Of a DNA stretch of 44,374 bases, positions 9,573 through 19,396 are shown piece after piece. The translations under genes were made by a program, and so were the position numbers. The stretch is from positions 1 through 44,374 of the forward strand of contig DHXR01000074.1 of NCBI GenBank assembly GCA_002413785.1, read 5' to 3'. The notes beneath the pieces were generated by a model. The model was given only the letters and a program-made list of their open reading frames with translations. It searched no databases and had not been told where the DNA came from. The stretch is from Mucilaginibacter sp. UBA5151. GTDB taxonomy: Bacteria; Bacteroidota; Bacteroidia; Sphingobacteriales; Sphingobacteriaceae. Positions within the stretch are counted from its first letter, which is position 1. Each line of letters begins with the position of its first letter.

Positions 9573-12500
9573 TTACAGGGATAATTGTAAACCTATTGAA
9601 AGCGTTCTGGCCATTGGGTAAGCCACGTGGCCGAAATCTACCCCTCTGTCAAAAATACTTCCTGATCTTCCAATGTCAGGATTGAACCCTGTGTACTTTG
9701 TAATGGTAAATAAATTATCTGCACTCACATAAGCCCTTAAAGAAGTGATTTTAAGCCTTTTTTTAAGTAAATCATTAAATGTATATCCTATTTGAAGTGT
9801 TTTCATTCTCAAATAAGAACCATCCTCCAAAAACCGGGAAGAGGTACGATCATTAAAGTTAGGGTCGTTACTTACCGCTCTTGGAATGTTAGAATTACTA
9901 TTTTGAGGTGTCCAGGCATTTAAAGTAGAAGCTGAATAATTAAATTCAAGGCTCATACTTTCAAGGTCCTGTCTTAAGCCATTATATATTTTGTTTCCCT
10001 GGGTTCCCTGGAAAAAAGCATTAATATCAAAATTATAGATGGAAGCATTAAAACCAAAGCCATATTCAAAGGTAGGGAATGGGCTGCCCATAAATACTTT
10101 GTCCTGGTCATTTATCTGTCCATCACCATTGGTATCCTGAAACTTAATATCCCCCGGCTGGGCATTAGGCTGGATCAATACGCCATTTTTTTGGTATGCG
10201 TTTATTTCCGCCTGTGATTTAAATATCCCTACATCTTTTATCAGGTAAAACCCGGTTATTGGCCCGCCTGCTTCTGTTAAGGTACTGGATGCCCCGTGGT
10301 GGGTAGGCTGTCCGCCGAATATTTGTTGTGAACCTGTACCCAGTTCTAAAACTTTGTTTCTAATGGCACTTAATGTCCCGAACAGGCTATAATTTAACTT
10401 ACCAATATGATCTGTAAAGTTAGCCCCAATTTCAACACCATTGTTACGCAGCCTGCCAGCGTTTACAACAGGATTATTGGTAGATCCGGCAGATCCGGGG
10501 ATGGGTACATTGAGCAGTACATCATCAGTAATTTTAACAAAATAGTCAGCCGTAATATTTAACTTATCTTTAAAAAAACCTGCATCAAAACCAATATTGG
10601 TTGTTTTGGTACTTTCCCATTTGATATTGGGTGATGCAAATGAGGTTTGAATCGAACCAAACCATTTATGCTGGTCAGCGCCGGTGACATAATTAATATT
10701 TGAAGCGATAGCTGCACTATACTGATAATCCCCTATTTCCTGGTTACCTAAAACGCCATAGCTTGCCCGCAATTTAAAGGTAGATACGGTATTAGCCAGC
10801 GGCTTAAAAAAATCCTCATCAGACATGTTCCATCCTAATGCTATAGACGGAAAATTCCCATAACGATTATTACTGCCAAACCTTGAAGAACCATCTCTCC
10901 GGATACTCGCAGTTAATAAATATTTATTATCATAAGAATAGATAACGCGTCCAAGGGCTGAAACCAAGGTACTTTCCACACTATTCCCGCCTGAACTTGA
11001 GGTACCTGCACCGGCATCAATATTGCTGATCCCATCAGGCAGGTTAGTCCTTGCGGCAAACAAATAGGTATAATTACTTTTTTGGTAAGTATATCCAGCC
11101 AAAGCCTGCAAGCTGCTTTTGCCAAAAGTCTTGTTATAATTAAGCGTATTTTCTAATAATAACAAGTCGTTCTGATCCTTACTTTGGCTTAAATCATTAG
11201 TAGGATGTGTAAACAAGGTCCCCACCACATATCTTTTATAATAATCAGTGTTGGTTCCAAAATCGCTGGTATACCCCAAATTTAATTTATATTTCAGACC
11301 GGGAATAATGGTTGCTTCTCCATAAACATTCGTTAAAATGTTGGTAGCAACGCGATCAATATTTTCGAGATTTAATTGAGCAACCGGGTTAGCCACGTTT
11401 ACAACGGGCCCATAAGCGCCTGCAAACCCGCCAAGTGCGGTTGGATCGTATATTTGGAATACCGGAATCATCTTCGCTGCTGATCCAACAGGATTACCAC
11501 CCTGGCCGCCCCATCCGCCTGGCATATTAATAGTTCGCTCGTTTGTTAATATTACGGTCTCCCCAAATTTTAATGGACCTTTTGTGGTTTCAGATTTAGC
11601 CCGCAGGTTATATCGTTTATAGCCTGTTACCTTTACAATGCCATCCTGGCTATCATAACTACCGGAAATACTGTAATTACCTGATTGATTACCACCGCTA
11701 ACCAGCAAATCATATTGCTCTATTGGTGCCGGCCTGTAAATGGCATCCTGCCAGTTAGTACCTGCTCCTAAGCCGGAAGGATTTTGGGCGATGTCTAACC
11801 TGGCCAATCCCGCTGCATCGTGCGCGGCATTACTTACTGTAGCCCACTGCGATGCATTAAGCACATCCACTTTATGCGCGATATTTTGGACACCATAATT
11901 TCCATTTGCCTGTACAACGGTTTGACCGTTTTTGCCAGACTTGGTAGTGACCAGTACTACCCCATTTGCCGCTCTTGAACCATAAATTGCTGCCGCGGAA
12001 GCATCTTTCAAAATGTCAATAGACTGGATATCAATCTGACTTAAATTATTAATGTTAGAAACCTGTACACCATCTACAATGTACAATGGAGAAGCATTGC
12101 CCAGGGTACCGACTCCTCTGATCAAAATCCTTGTTCCTGAACCCGGATTACCACCCGCAGATTCAATGGTAACGCCTGGTAATTTCCCTTGCAGGGATTT
12201 TGTAATATCACTTACACCCTGAGATTTAATATCAGATCCTTTAATACTGGCTACTGCACCTGTGAGGTCCTTTTTTTTCACGGTACCATATCCAATTACA
12301 ACTACTTCATTCAAGCTGTTTTGCCTGGAATCTAAAGAAACATTTAACACACTTCCGGAAACAGTTGCTTCAAAAGAATCATAGCCAATTCCGCTGAATA
12401 CCAGTTTAGCACCCGGTGATACCTTAATTGTGTATTTTCCAAAAATATCAGTTGCTATTCCCTGTGTAGTATTTTTTATTGTTACCGTTATACCGGGAAG

Positions 12501-12644
12501 TGTTGTTTTATCCTCCTTAGAGGTAACTACCCCCGATACTGTAATTAATTCCTGTGCGTAGACCTGGGAAGCAAATGTGCAAACCCACAATAAAGTGAGC
12601 AGCCAAAGAAATTTGCTTTTAAAAAAATAAGTAAATTTTTGCAT
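9573..12644 (-). CDS. susC: SusC/RagA family TonB-dependent glycan importer
   Basis: 1023 residues. A signal peptide ends at about VYAQE (residue 31). A carboxypeptidase-regulatory-like beta domain follows (VSGVVTSKEDKTTLPGITVTIKN), then the SusC signature LNEVVVIGYGTVKKKDLTGAVASI, a plug domain with RILIRGVGTLGNASPLYIVDG, and a long beta-barrel ending in the hydrophobic LSIGLQLSL. It imports oligosaccharides across the outer membrane using TonB energy and partners with the SusD encoded 40 bp downstream. It has no N-terminal anti-sigma (STN) extension, so control by an ECF sigma factor is unlikely. This agrees with the neighbouring AraC gene being the regulator. Confidence 0.96.
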   Translation of the reverse strand: MQKFTYFFKSKFLWLLTLLWVCTFASQVYAQELITVSGVVTSKEDKTTLPGITVTIKNTTQGIATDIFGKYTIKVSPGAKLVFSGIGYDSFEATVSGSVLNVSLDSRQNSLNEVVVIGYGTVKKKDLTGAVASIKGSDIKSQGVSDITKSLQGKLPGVTIESAGGNPGSGTRILIRGVGTLGNASPLYIVDGVQVSNINNLSQIDIQSIDILKDASAAAIYGSRAANGVVLVTTKSGKNGQTVVQANGNYGVQNIAHKVDVLNASQWATVSNAAHDAAGLARLDIAQNPSGLGAGTNWQDAIYRPAPIEQYDLLVSGGNQSGNYSISGSYDSQDGIVKVTGYKRYNLRAKSETTKGPLKFGETVILTNERTINMPGGWGGQGGNPVGSAAKMIPVFQIYDPTALGGFAGAYGPVVNVANPVAQLNLENIDRVATNILTNVYGEATIIPGLKYKLNLGYTSDFGTNTDYYKRYVVGTLFTHPTNDLSQSKDQNDLLLLENTLNYNKTFGKSSLQALAGYTYQKSNYTYLFAARTNLPDGISNIDAGAGTSSSGGNSVESTLVSALGRVIYSYDNKYLLTASIRRDGSSRFGSNNRYGNFPSIALGWNMSDEDFFKPLANTVSTFKLRASYGVLGNQEIGDYQYSAAIASNINYVTGADQHKWFGSIQTSFASPNIKWESTKTTNIGFDAGFFKDKLNITADYFVKITDDVLLNVPIPGSAGSTNNPVVNAGRLRNNGVEIGANFTDHIGKLNYSLFGTLSAIRNKVLELGTGSQQIFGGQPTHHGASSTLTEAGGPITGFYLIKDVGIFKSQAEINAYQKNGVLIQPNAQPGDIKFQDTNGDGQINDQDKVFMGSPFPTFEYGFGFNASIYNFDINAFFQGTQGNKIYNGLRQDLESMSLEFNYSASTLNAWTPQNSNSNIPRAVSNDPNFNDRTSSRFLEDGSYLRMKTLQIGYTFNDLLKKRLKITSLRAYVSADNLFTITKYTGFNPDIGRSGSIFDRGVDFGHVAYPMARTLSIGLQLSL

Positions 12645-12660
12645 AATAATTTGGTTTTTA

Positions 12661-12680
12661 GTTAATTGGTTAATTGGTTA
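12661..12680. repeat. Tandem 8-bp repeat in the susC leader
   Basis: The unit TTAATTGG is repeated in tandem and followed by TTA, immediately upstream of the susC start (12644). It lies in the probable 5' leader of susC. It may be simple sequence or may affect translation initiation; no function can be shown. Confidence 0.5.
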
Positions 12681-12816
12681 GATGATAAATATTTAAGCCT
12701 TCCGTTAAACCTCATGGCAAATTTCCTGTACTATTGACAGTTTTAGTTTATGGCATAAAAAAAGCACAAGGGTTTAATTGGTGCGATAAAAGTACAAGAA
12801 CAACAATCGATTACCA

Positions 12817-12848
12817 ATGGACAATCCGGCCTTATAAATGGATTATTG
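12817..12848. promoter_or_regulatory. Putative AraC-type operator between susC and araC
   Basis: ATGGAC begins at 12817 and ATGGAT at 12838, again exactly 21 bp apart. The site lies between the divergent susC (start 12644) and araC (start 12914) genes, about 170 bp from susC and 66 bp from araC. It could serve susC activation and autoregulation. Two related sequences, GTACTATTGACA and GTACCATTGACA, occur near 12728 and 12848 and may be extra half-sites. Confidence 0.6.
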
Positions 12849-12913
12849 TACCATTGACAATTAATTATTTTTTTTATTTTGATAATTGTGCATTATTCAT
12901 TCTATTTATAGGG

Positions 12914-13822
12914 ATGGAAATTAGCGAACTGAACAACATATCCTTAAATTCTAAAAAGGTCAAGGAAGGCTTCATTGGGCAAAGGATGGTTGTTTTGCCT
13001 CCAAATGTTAAAAAGACAGTTATTAATAACGAGCTTATAAAAAGGTTTTACCTGACAGCCATTGGGCATTATCCCCATGCGATATTTCATGACAGGGAGC
13101 GAAACAATGGCTGCAATGAATATATCCTGTTGTATTGTACGGAAGGGAAAGGTAATATATTAATACATGGTATTAATATAGAATTAAAGCCTAATACCTT
13201 TTTTATCATCCCCAAAAATACAGAGCATCATTATAAAAGTTCGCAGAAAAATCCGTGGAGTATTTACTGGGTACATTTTGCAGGAGAAAATGCGGATTTA
13301 CTCTATAATAGGTATTTGGAAAAGAAGCTGGATTTGCTTTCCATTCCTTATGATGAAAGACGGACCACTGCTTTTGAGGAAATATTTAACCTGCTTGAAA
13401 ATAGTTTTGACATCAGAGACCTGGAGATTATTAATATTAAATTGCAGGAATACATTTCGTCATTTATTTATTTTAAGGAAATAAATCCGTCTTATCAGGA
13501 TGATGACATTGTTTCAAATTCTATTGCTTTTATGAAAAAGCATTTGAACAACTTTTTTTCTGTTGAAGAACTCGCCTCACAACAGCACCTTTCTGTATCT
13601 CATTATTCCAGATTATTCAGAGCGAAGACAGGGAGTTCTCCCAATCAATATTTCAATCAGCTTAAAATACAGAAATCATGTCAATATCTATATTTCAGTG
13701 ACCGTAATATTAAAGAGATCTGTGTTGAGTTAGGTTTTGAAGACCCCTACTATTTCTCCCGTTTATTTAAAAAATTAATAGGTATATCACCGGCCAATTA
13801 TAAAACCCGGCATAAAAAATAA
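12914..13822 (+). CDS. AraC family transcriptional regulator
   Basis: 302 residues from the ATG at 12914 (MEISELNN). A TTG 60 codons upstream would add a stretch overlapping the operator and unlike the family, so it was rejected. The N-terminal half is the cupin-like sugar-sensing arm (CTEGKGNILIHGINIELKPNTFFIIPKN, TEHHYKSS, WSIYWVHFAG). The C-terminal ~100 residues hold the two helix-turn-helix motifs: FSVEELASQQHLSVSHYSRLF, then IKEICVELGFEDPYYFSRLFKKLIGISPANYK. It should bind a sugar and activate the locus. It lies divergent to susC and convergent with GH2, and the repeated ATGGAY half-sites nearby are its likely targets. Confidence 0.93.
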   Translation: MEISELNNISLNSKKVKEGFIGQRMVVLPPNVKKTVINNELIKRFYLTAIGHYPHAIFHDRERNNGCNEYILLYCTEGKGNILIHGINIELKPNTFFIIPKNTEHHYKSSQKNPWSIYWVHFAGENADLLYNRYLEKKLDLLSIPYDERRTTAFEEIFNLLENSFDIRDLEIINIKLQEYISSFIYFKEINPSYQDDDIVSNSIAFMKKHLNNFFSVEELASQQHLSVSHYSRLFRAKTGSSPNQYFNQLKIQKSCQYLYFSDRNIKEICVELGFEDPYYFSRLFKKLIGISPANYKTRHKK

Positions 13823-13851
13823 CTTTCTTTTAATAATATTATCATCCATAT

Positions 13852-16719
13852 TTAGTTGTAAAGCAACCTTATTTTTTGAATATCAACATTGGTTTTTGGT
13901 GAAAACTCATCCTTATCCATGTAACTTTCTAAACTGTAAAGCAGTTGCCTGGCCTCAGGGCGCTGATTCTGATCAGTAAGCAAATCTATACCTGATACTA
14001 TCAATTTGCCTTTCCCCACTCTGCACTCAAAAATAAGGCCCAGTGACCTTGCGGTAACCCAGTCATCGATGACCCTCACAATAGGCTGTAAGCCTTTCGC
14101 AATGGAATCCAGCTTAATTGCATTTGAATGTGACATGGCATCCCACCATTGCCAGTTGCTGAATTTTTGAGTCGGAAAATGCTCAAATGCAGAATGTTTT
14201 GGATCGCACAATATTCCCATAGTTACCGGTGGCTGGCTATTTGTCCAGGCTGTGTTCCAAAAAATGCTCGAGAAACCTATTGCAATATCCCCTCCCTTGT
14301 CAGCCTTCAAACTTCCCTTTTTAAGCGTTAGCAAAACTTTACCACCTTTACTTAATATTTCCAATGCCTTATCATCCAGTTTTTGTGTTATCATAATCCC
14401 GTCAATTGCGTGAGGCAAGGTTTTGGGGTAAACAAAAATATCCCATGAGTTTTTATATTTATCCAAATTCACTGTTAAAATGAGTCTGGATGGTTTGTTA
14501 ATGGAAGTAAGCGGCTGTTTTATCACACCCAACAGGTTACCATTCCCAAATGGAATGTCCTTCTTATCAAATACGCCTTTAAATATAACTTCCCCCTGAT
14601 CTGTCCTGATATCCCAGGTGGATGTTACGCTCTTAAGAACTTCAGGACCAAACTGAGCAACTTCTACGGGCACATTTAATTCTTCATTATTTAAATATAT
14701 CATTTTTGGTAACCTGGCAAGCGGAACAACAGCATTACAAAATTGGCTGTATGCTGGTCCTGTGATATAACTTTTTTCTTCCCAAAAGGGATTTAATACC
14801 CCGACTAATGCTGTACCCTGGCCTGGAAAATCTGACAAGCCAAGCAATTGAAACCCGCCAAAACCTTTAGTTCTCAACGCAGCTTCGATATCGGCTTTAT
14901 AACATAATACCTGTAACTTTCCGGATGCGAAGAGAAAATCTTCCGCCATATTCAGCATTCCATTTTTCTCCAGATTGTCTTTGAATATTTCAAAATTCTT
15001 AGCTTTTAATACGCCATCATATTTGGATATCTCTTTAAAATCTGGATAAACACACCATTGGCCAATTTCATGGCTTACGGTAGGGTGTTGCCATTTCTCT
15101 ATTACGGATGACCAATCATAATCGCCAGCCGGTTTCTGGCTATTGATGATACTTTTCAGTCCTTCGCCCCAATGCTGTATTCTTGGATCAGGGGTACTAT
15201 TGTAATCATTTTCGGTTATCACCGGCCAGCCCGCTCCTGTAGTATATAACCTTCTTGAATCCCGGGCTTTCCAGTAAGTTACAAAATCAGTTAAATATTT
15301 TACCAGGTTACTGCCTGCAGGTTCATTGCCATAGGCCAGCATACAAAAGGAAGGATGATTTCCATAAGCATTAACTATTCTTCTGCTCTCCTCATAAATA
15401 TATTTATCCAATGGTTTACCATCGCCAATTGTCGCACCCTGATTAGCCCATGATGCACATTCGATCTGAAGGTAAAAACCTAAACTATCCGCTGCAATAA
15501 AAGCCGCTTCAGGGGGGCACCATGAATGAAATCTTAAATGATTCAGTCCATACGAACGGCACATTTTAAATTCTCTGATCCACGATCCGACATCTGTTGG
15601 AGGATAACCGGTTTTGGGAAATGAAGCGCATTCGAGGGCACCGCGTAAAAAAGTGGGTTGCCCGTTAATAGTGAATTGTGTTCCATTAGAAGAAAATTCA
15701 CGCATCCCGAAGGTGATCTCTTTTTGTTCTTCCTGTTCTTTACCGATGGTCACCTTTACTTTTATATGGTAAAGACTCGGATAAAATTCGCTCCACAATA
15801 AAGGATCCTTACCCATAGGATAAGTAATTTCAACGGTTGCCACTTTACCTTTTATGCTTACTGTTTTTGTGAATGGTTTTAAAAACGCCGCTTTGTGGTA
15901 ATTAGAAATGGCACTTAAATCTATTTTTACAACTGCATTTTTTGCAACCGGATTTGCCAGTTGAATTTTAACCAAAACCAATTTATTTTTAATATCCGGG
16001 AACAATTGCACATTATCCAAATACACAGACGGACGGGACCGGATAAATAATTGCCCGATCAAACCATTCCAATTGGTTTGTGTATGATCAGAAATGCTGT
16101 GTGAGTTTGGTCCAAAATTGATATCCTTAATCCGGTTATCAACCCTGATAGTTATCACATGTTTACCTGTTGTTAAACTACCAGTCAAATCAAAAATTTG
16201 TGCAGTAGAAAGGCTGTTTTGCATGCCGATCTTTTTATCATCTACCCAAACAGTTGTTTCCCAATGGCTGCGTTCAATAGATAACTCCACGTGTTTTCCT
16301 GTCCATAAACCAGGAATATTTACAATCTTTTGGTACCATGCGGCGCCTCTATAATACTTATTCGGCTGAAGCCAAAACGGCACCTTAATATTCCCTTTTT
16401 GCCGATATGGCAAATATTCAGGTTTGTAAAACCAACTGGTATCAATAATATCACCAGTCCATGGGGTTTTGACGGTGATGTCGTCACCTTTTCCATTAGT
16501 TGTCATTGATCCTGGCAATTGAATTTTGTCAGTGAGTTTTTTCTTAAACCATTGCTGATCAATTCCTTTATCCAATGAATCTACCTGAAAATACCATTTA
16601 CCGGCGAGATCGATTTTATTTGGAGATTGTTTGTAATCATTTGATTGAGCTCTTGCCTTTACGCCAAAAAACAACAAGAGTGAAAAAACAAAAAATGAAT
16701 AATTAAGGTTTTTTTTCAT
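13852..16719 (-). CDS. GH2 family glycoside hydrolase, secreted
   Basis: 955 residues with a signal peptide (FVFSLLLFFGVKARAQ, cut near residue 25). The order is that of GH2: a jelly-roll sugar-binding domain at about 36-230 (YYRGAAWYQKIVNIP, VELSIERSHWETTVWVD), an immunoglobulin-like domain at about 235-340, and a TIM barrel from about 345. The acid/base Glu is in YGNEPAG (about residue 466) and the nucleophile is probably Glu in SHEIGQW (about 551). A C-terminal domain of ~290 residues follows the barrel. GH2 covers beta-galactosidases, mannosidases and glucuronidases; the specificity is not readable, and beta-galactoside is suggested only by the GH35 partner. It has its own copy of the ATGGAY operator upstream. 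The gene ends 29 bp from the convergent araC stop. Confidence 0.92.
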   Translation of the reverse strand: MKKNLNYSFFVFSLLLFFGVKARAQSNDYKQSPNKIDLAGKWYFQVDSLDKGIDQQWFKKKLTDKIQLPGSMTTNGKGDDITVKTPWTGDIIDTSWFYKPEYLPYRQKGNIKVPFWLQPNKYYRGAAWYQKIVNIPGLWTGKHVELSIERSHWETTVWVDDKKIGMQNSLSTAQIFDLTGSLTTGKHVITIRVDNRIKDINFGPNSHSISDHTQTNWNGLIGQLFIRSRPSVYLDNVQLFPDIKNKLVLVKIQLANPVAKNAVVKIDLSAISNYHKAAFLKPFTKTVSIKGKVATVEITYPMGKDPLLWSEFYPSLYHIKVKVTIGKEQEEQKEITFGMREFSSNGTQFTINGQPTFLRGALECASFPKTGYPPTDVGSWIREFKMCRSYGLNHLRFHSWCPPEAAFIAADSLGFYLQIECASWANQGATIGDGKPLDKYIYEESRRIVNAYGNHPSFCMLAYGNEPAGSNLVKYLTDFVTYWKARDSRRLYTTGAGWPVITENDYNSTPDPRIQHWGEGLKSIINSQKPAGDYDWSSVIEKWQHPTVSHEIGQWCVYPDFKEISKYDGVLKAKNFEIFKDNLEKNGMLNMAEDFLFASGKLQVLCYKADIEAALRTKGFGGFQLLGLSDFPGQGTALVGVLNPFWEEKSYITGPAYSQFCNAVVPLARLPKMIYLNNEELNVPVEVAQFGPEVLKSVTSTWDIRTDQGEVIFKGVFDKKDIPFGNGNLLGVIKQPLTSINKPSRLILTVNLDKYKNSWDIFVYPKTLPHAIDGIMITQKLDDKALEILSKGGKVLLTLKKGSLKADKGGDIAIGFSSIFWNTAWTNSQPPVTMGILCDPKHSAFEHFPTQKFSNWQWWDAMSHSNAIKLDSIAKGLQPIVRVIDDWVTARSLGLIFECRVGKGKLIVSGIDLLTDQNQRPEARQLLYSLESYMDKDEFSPKTNVDIQKIRLLYN

Positions 16720-16802
16720 GTGCTGAGTGATATCAATATGAATAAATAAAATATGAAGTCAAATTGGTTGGTTAAAACTAAAATTAAAAGAATGAATTTA
16801 AA

Positions 16803-16834
16803 ATGGACAAACAATTTATAAAGATGGATAATTA
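16803..16834 (-). promoter_or_regulatory. Putative AraC-type operator upstream of GH2
   Basis: ATGGAC begins at 16803 and ATGGAT at 16824, 21 bp apart, in the same orientation relative to the gene as before GH35. The 15-base block AAAGATGGATAATTA (16820-16834) is identical to 7518-7532. It lies 84-115 bp upstream of the GH2 start. Confidence 0.65.
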
Positions 16835-17510
16835 TGCCACTTCATGATTGCGAATATCATGCAGGCCAATCGGTTTGTTTTAATAGGTTTATAGTTGGGT
16901 ATTTCGATGAAACAATAATAGGCAACACCACCCGGACAAAATAAAATAAAAATTCCTTTTTTCATTCTGTTCGTTAGCGATCTTATGGCATGCCGCTGAA
17001 AAGAACAATACGATTGAAAAAGACAGACGTTAACGGTGGTCTTTACACATCCGTTCTTTAAACCACAACTTGATTACCCGAAATTTTCAGGTTATACCTT
17101 TGGCGGGGGATTGAATGAATATTTAAGACAAGATTTATGTTACAATTTCAGGATAACAGAAAATTTGTTTGAATATTATCAACCAGTTGAAAAAGAAATG
17201 CACCAACAAGGCCAAGGTTTATACAAATTAAAATTAGTCCTGCTCCTGCTATCTCTTTTCACAAAGATATTAAAGCCAATCACTTCAAATCGTCAACAAA
17301 AAAGTTCGGGAATTGCCCACCTATGGTGCTCAAGCCAGCAAAAATAAATTGAACAACAAAGTTGTTTCAGACTTCGAGATTCATATCAATTATTTTTAGA
17401 CATTAAATAATGCAAGATTAGGGAATAGGTTTCTTAACCTCTTTATCATAAAAACACTTAATTCGACTGTATTATTAAAATTTTGGTTGTCCGTCTAATT
17501 ATTACGAGGG
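16835..17510. other. Intergenic region upstream of GH2, no convincing gene
   Basis: About 680 bp. An open frame at 17036-17347 begins with GTG, has low complexity and matches nothing I know, so it was not accepted. No repeat or RNA gene was recognised. It may be decayed accessory DNA, as the next feature is a gene remnant. Confidence 0.5.
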
Positions 17511-18272
17511 TCATAAGTTGGGGTAATTATCCATTACATTTTTTAACTCATCCATTTTTTCGTTTATAAAGTAAAAGGCTATAAAAATGAATATCATACC
17601 TAAAACGGAAATCCATAGAATCGTATAACTTTTTATTTTCTTTTCGATGTATTTGATGCCCGCATTAAACTCTTTATCGTCATTTAAAATTCGAACAATA
17701 TCTTCTGGGGAATACTGTTTGTCTGTTTTTGAAAAGTGGTTTGTGCCTAACCAGATTTCCATGCCTCCGGCTACACATTTTTGCTTTCGGAGCTTTTCTG
17801 TAACCCGGGCGGTATAATTTGCCAGGGCCTCGGCAATGGGTTCTAAGTCTGTCTGAAACTTTCCAAAGCTTTTTTGCGAGGCTATATTTTGTTTACCGGG
17901 GGTTATTAATTCCAATGGGATACAACTGATCCCCTGTAACTCATAAACGGCCCGCTGTACTACAACACTAAAGTTTGCTTTTACCCAATTGGTATCAATC
18001 AGGGACAGGTCATAAGCTGTAAAAATACCTCTCGCGTTTAGCTTTGCAGTGATCCTGCCGCCAATACCCCAAATGTCATTGAGATCCGTAGCCTTTAAAG
18101 CATCTATGCGCTTCTGTTCATTATCAATAATGTAGACCCCGATTGCCCTGTATTCCTTTTTTGCTATCCGGTCTAATTTCTGCTGACGTTTTACAGGGTT
18201 AAAGTAGCGCGGATTAAAAAAACAAATTTCAACTATTTGATATACACATGCAGTTGAAGATTTAAGATTTCA
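17511..18272 (-). pseudogene. umuC: umuC (Y-family DNA polymerase) C-terminal remnant with a foreign membrane tail
   Basis: On the minus strand an open frame runs from a TGA at 18273-18275 to the TAG at 17511, without an ATG. It reads QQKLDRIAKKEYRAIGVYII, then DIWGIGGRITAKLNARG (helix-hairpin-helix thumb), then VVVQRAVYELQGISCIPLE, KQNIASQKSFGKFQTDLEP and EALANYTARVTEKLRKQ. These are the thumb and little-finger regions of UmuC, the catalytic subunit of error-prone polymerase V. The palm with its catalytic acidic residues is missing, as is the usual UmuC end. After LGTNHFSKTDKQYS the frame runs into an unrelated tail with one membrane helix (TILWISVLGMIFIFIAFYFI). The likely start, if any, is a TTG near 17915. 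I regard it as a broken and recombined gene; a short expressed membrane protein from the 3' part is possible. Confidence 0.8.
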
Positions 18273-18338
18273 CCTAACAACATTTATAATACTTACATTG
18301 AAGGACTAAAAACTGCGTTTACAAAAAATCTGTTTTTG

Positions 18339-19142
18339 CTAAAAATCCGAATATTCAGTAGGTCTTAGAAACGAGATATCAGCTTTTGATATTGTGTGCT
18401 GGTATTCAGGCAAGGCAGATAAATACTTCCAATCTGAGCCGTTGCCAAACTGTTTCCAATGTTCATCACGGTCGGCTTTATTATTAAAAGTCGTCATGTA
18501 CATTAAATTGGGCATACGGCCTCCTGCTACTACCTCACCATAAAAAACAGGGTTGAAATTTAGCTTTGTAAAAATATCTACTTCTTTACCCTCGTTAAAC
18601 ATCTTTATCTTTTGGTGATAAAGATATTCTGTAGCACCTTCGTAACTGCGCAGTTCATAAACTCTTTCAGAAAGCGGGGATGAAAGTGATGGGGTTGTAA
18701 ATTGCGGCCTATCTGCAAATGCCCTTAGTAAAATAGTTTCTATCCGATCGTAAGGAGCCTCATTGTAAGCTGCATTAAGGTAAGCCATGCCATCGCTTTT
18801 AAGCTGACCATCGTTAAACAATTGGTCCTCTATTTTTGAAAGAGCTTCTATTGAAGTAGATGGTATGAAAACATATATCCGCTTATCTGAGATAGTATCA
18901 TTATCGATTGCTTTAAAAACTCCCACTTTACTTATACCTATTCTATGTAAAGCCGGTAAGTAAGCTGTTTTTAAGTATTGTTCTGTTTTATTTATCTGAT
19001 CCTGGGTTTTTAAATGATATACTTTGATCTCATAAAAGTATCTTGTTTTTTTAAACCGGGTTTCCGCTTTTATATTCAGAAAACAAAATGATAGTGTCAC
19101 TAATACAGCTAAAGTGATTAGCGTGGTTTTATTGGTTCGCAT
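18339..19142 (-). CDS. NIPSNAP family protein, secreted
   Basis: 267 residues. An N-terminal hydrophobic segment (TTLITLAVLVTLSFCFLNIKA) is a signal peptide, so the protein is probably periplasmic. Two ferredoxin-like alpha-beta repeats follow: FYEIKVYHLKTQDQINKTEQ in the first half and VYELRSYEGATEYLYHQKIKMF in the second, the latter being the NIPSNAP signature (YELRSY). The family includes mitochondrial NIPSNAP proteins and bacterial proteins often found near sugar-catabolic genes of this phylum; its biochemical role is not established. It is divergent from the SDR gene over a 254-bp gap and stands 66 bp from the umuC remnant, with no operon partner. Confidence 0.88.
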   Translation of the reverse strand: MRTNKTTLITLAVLVTLSFCFLNIKAETRFKKTRYFYEIKVYHLKTQDQINKTEQYLKTAYLPALHRIGISKVGVFKAIDNDTISDKRIYVFIPSTSIEALSKIEDQLFNDGQLKSDGMAYLNAAYNEAPYDRIETILLRAFADRPQFTTPSLSSPLSERVYELRSYEGATEYLYHQKIKMFNEGKEVDIFTKLNFNPVFYGEVVAGGRMPNLMYMTTFNNKADRDEHWKQFGNGSDWKYLSALPEYQHTISKADISFLRPTEYSDF

Positions 19143-19326
19143 ATTTATAATTTGTTAAAGGTACAAAATAACACAATTTAGGGATTTAAATCAAGTCTTA
19201 AAAGGAGGGAAGGTATAAAAATTTACAGTTAAAAATGCTGTGCTTTTTTATTTAGTTTTACATACAACTCTTCTGATATAAAACGATTTGCTTGATCAAA
19301 ACCGATCAACGGTAACTTTCAATCAT

Positions 19327-19344
19327 TTTGTAATTGATTACAAA
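19327..19344. promoter_or_regulatory. Perfect palindrome between NIPSNAP and SDR genes
   Basis: TTTGTAAT and ATTACAAA, separated by TG, form a perfect 8-bp inverted repeat about 60 bp before the SDR start. It has the size and place of a repressor operator, such as a TetR or MarR site. No such regulator is encoded in the window. Confidence 0.4.
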
Positions 19345-19396
19345 TTTGTATATTTCCGGCTCAAAACCATATTCAAAATATAAACGATAAAAAATT

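Noticed and set aside
12734..12913. 60-residue N-terminal extension of the AraC gene
   Set aside because: It starts at TTG, covers the operator repeats and does not resemble the family.
17036..17347. Open frame of 103 codons on the plus strand
   Set aside because: It begins with GTG, has no recognisable domain, and sits in a decayed region; composition is not gene-like enough.
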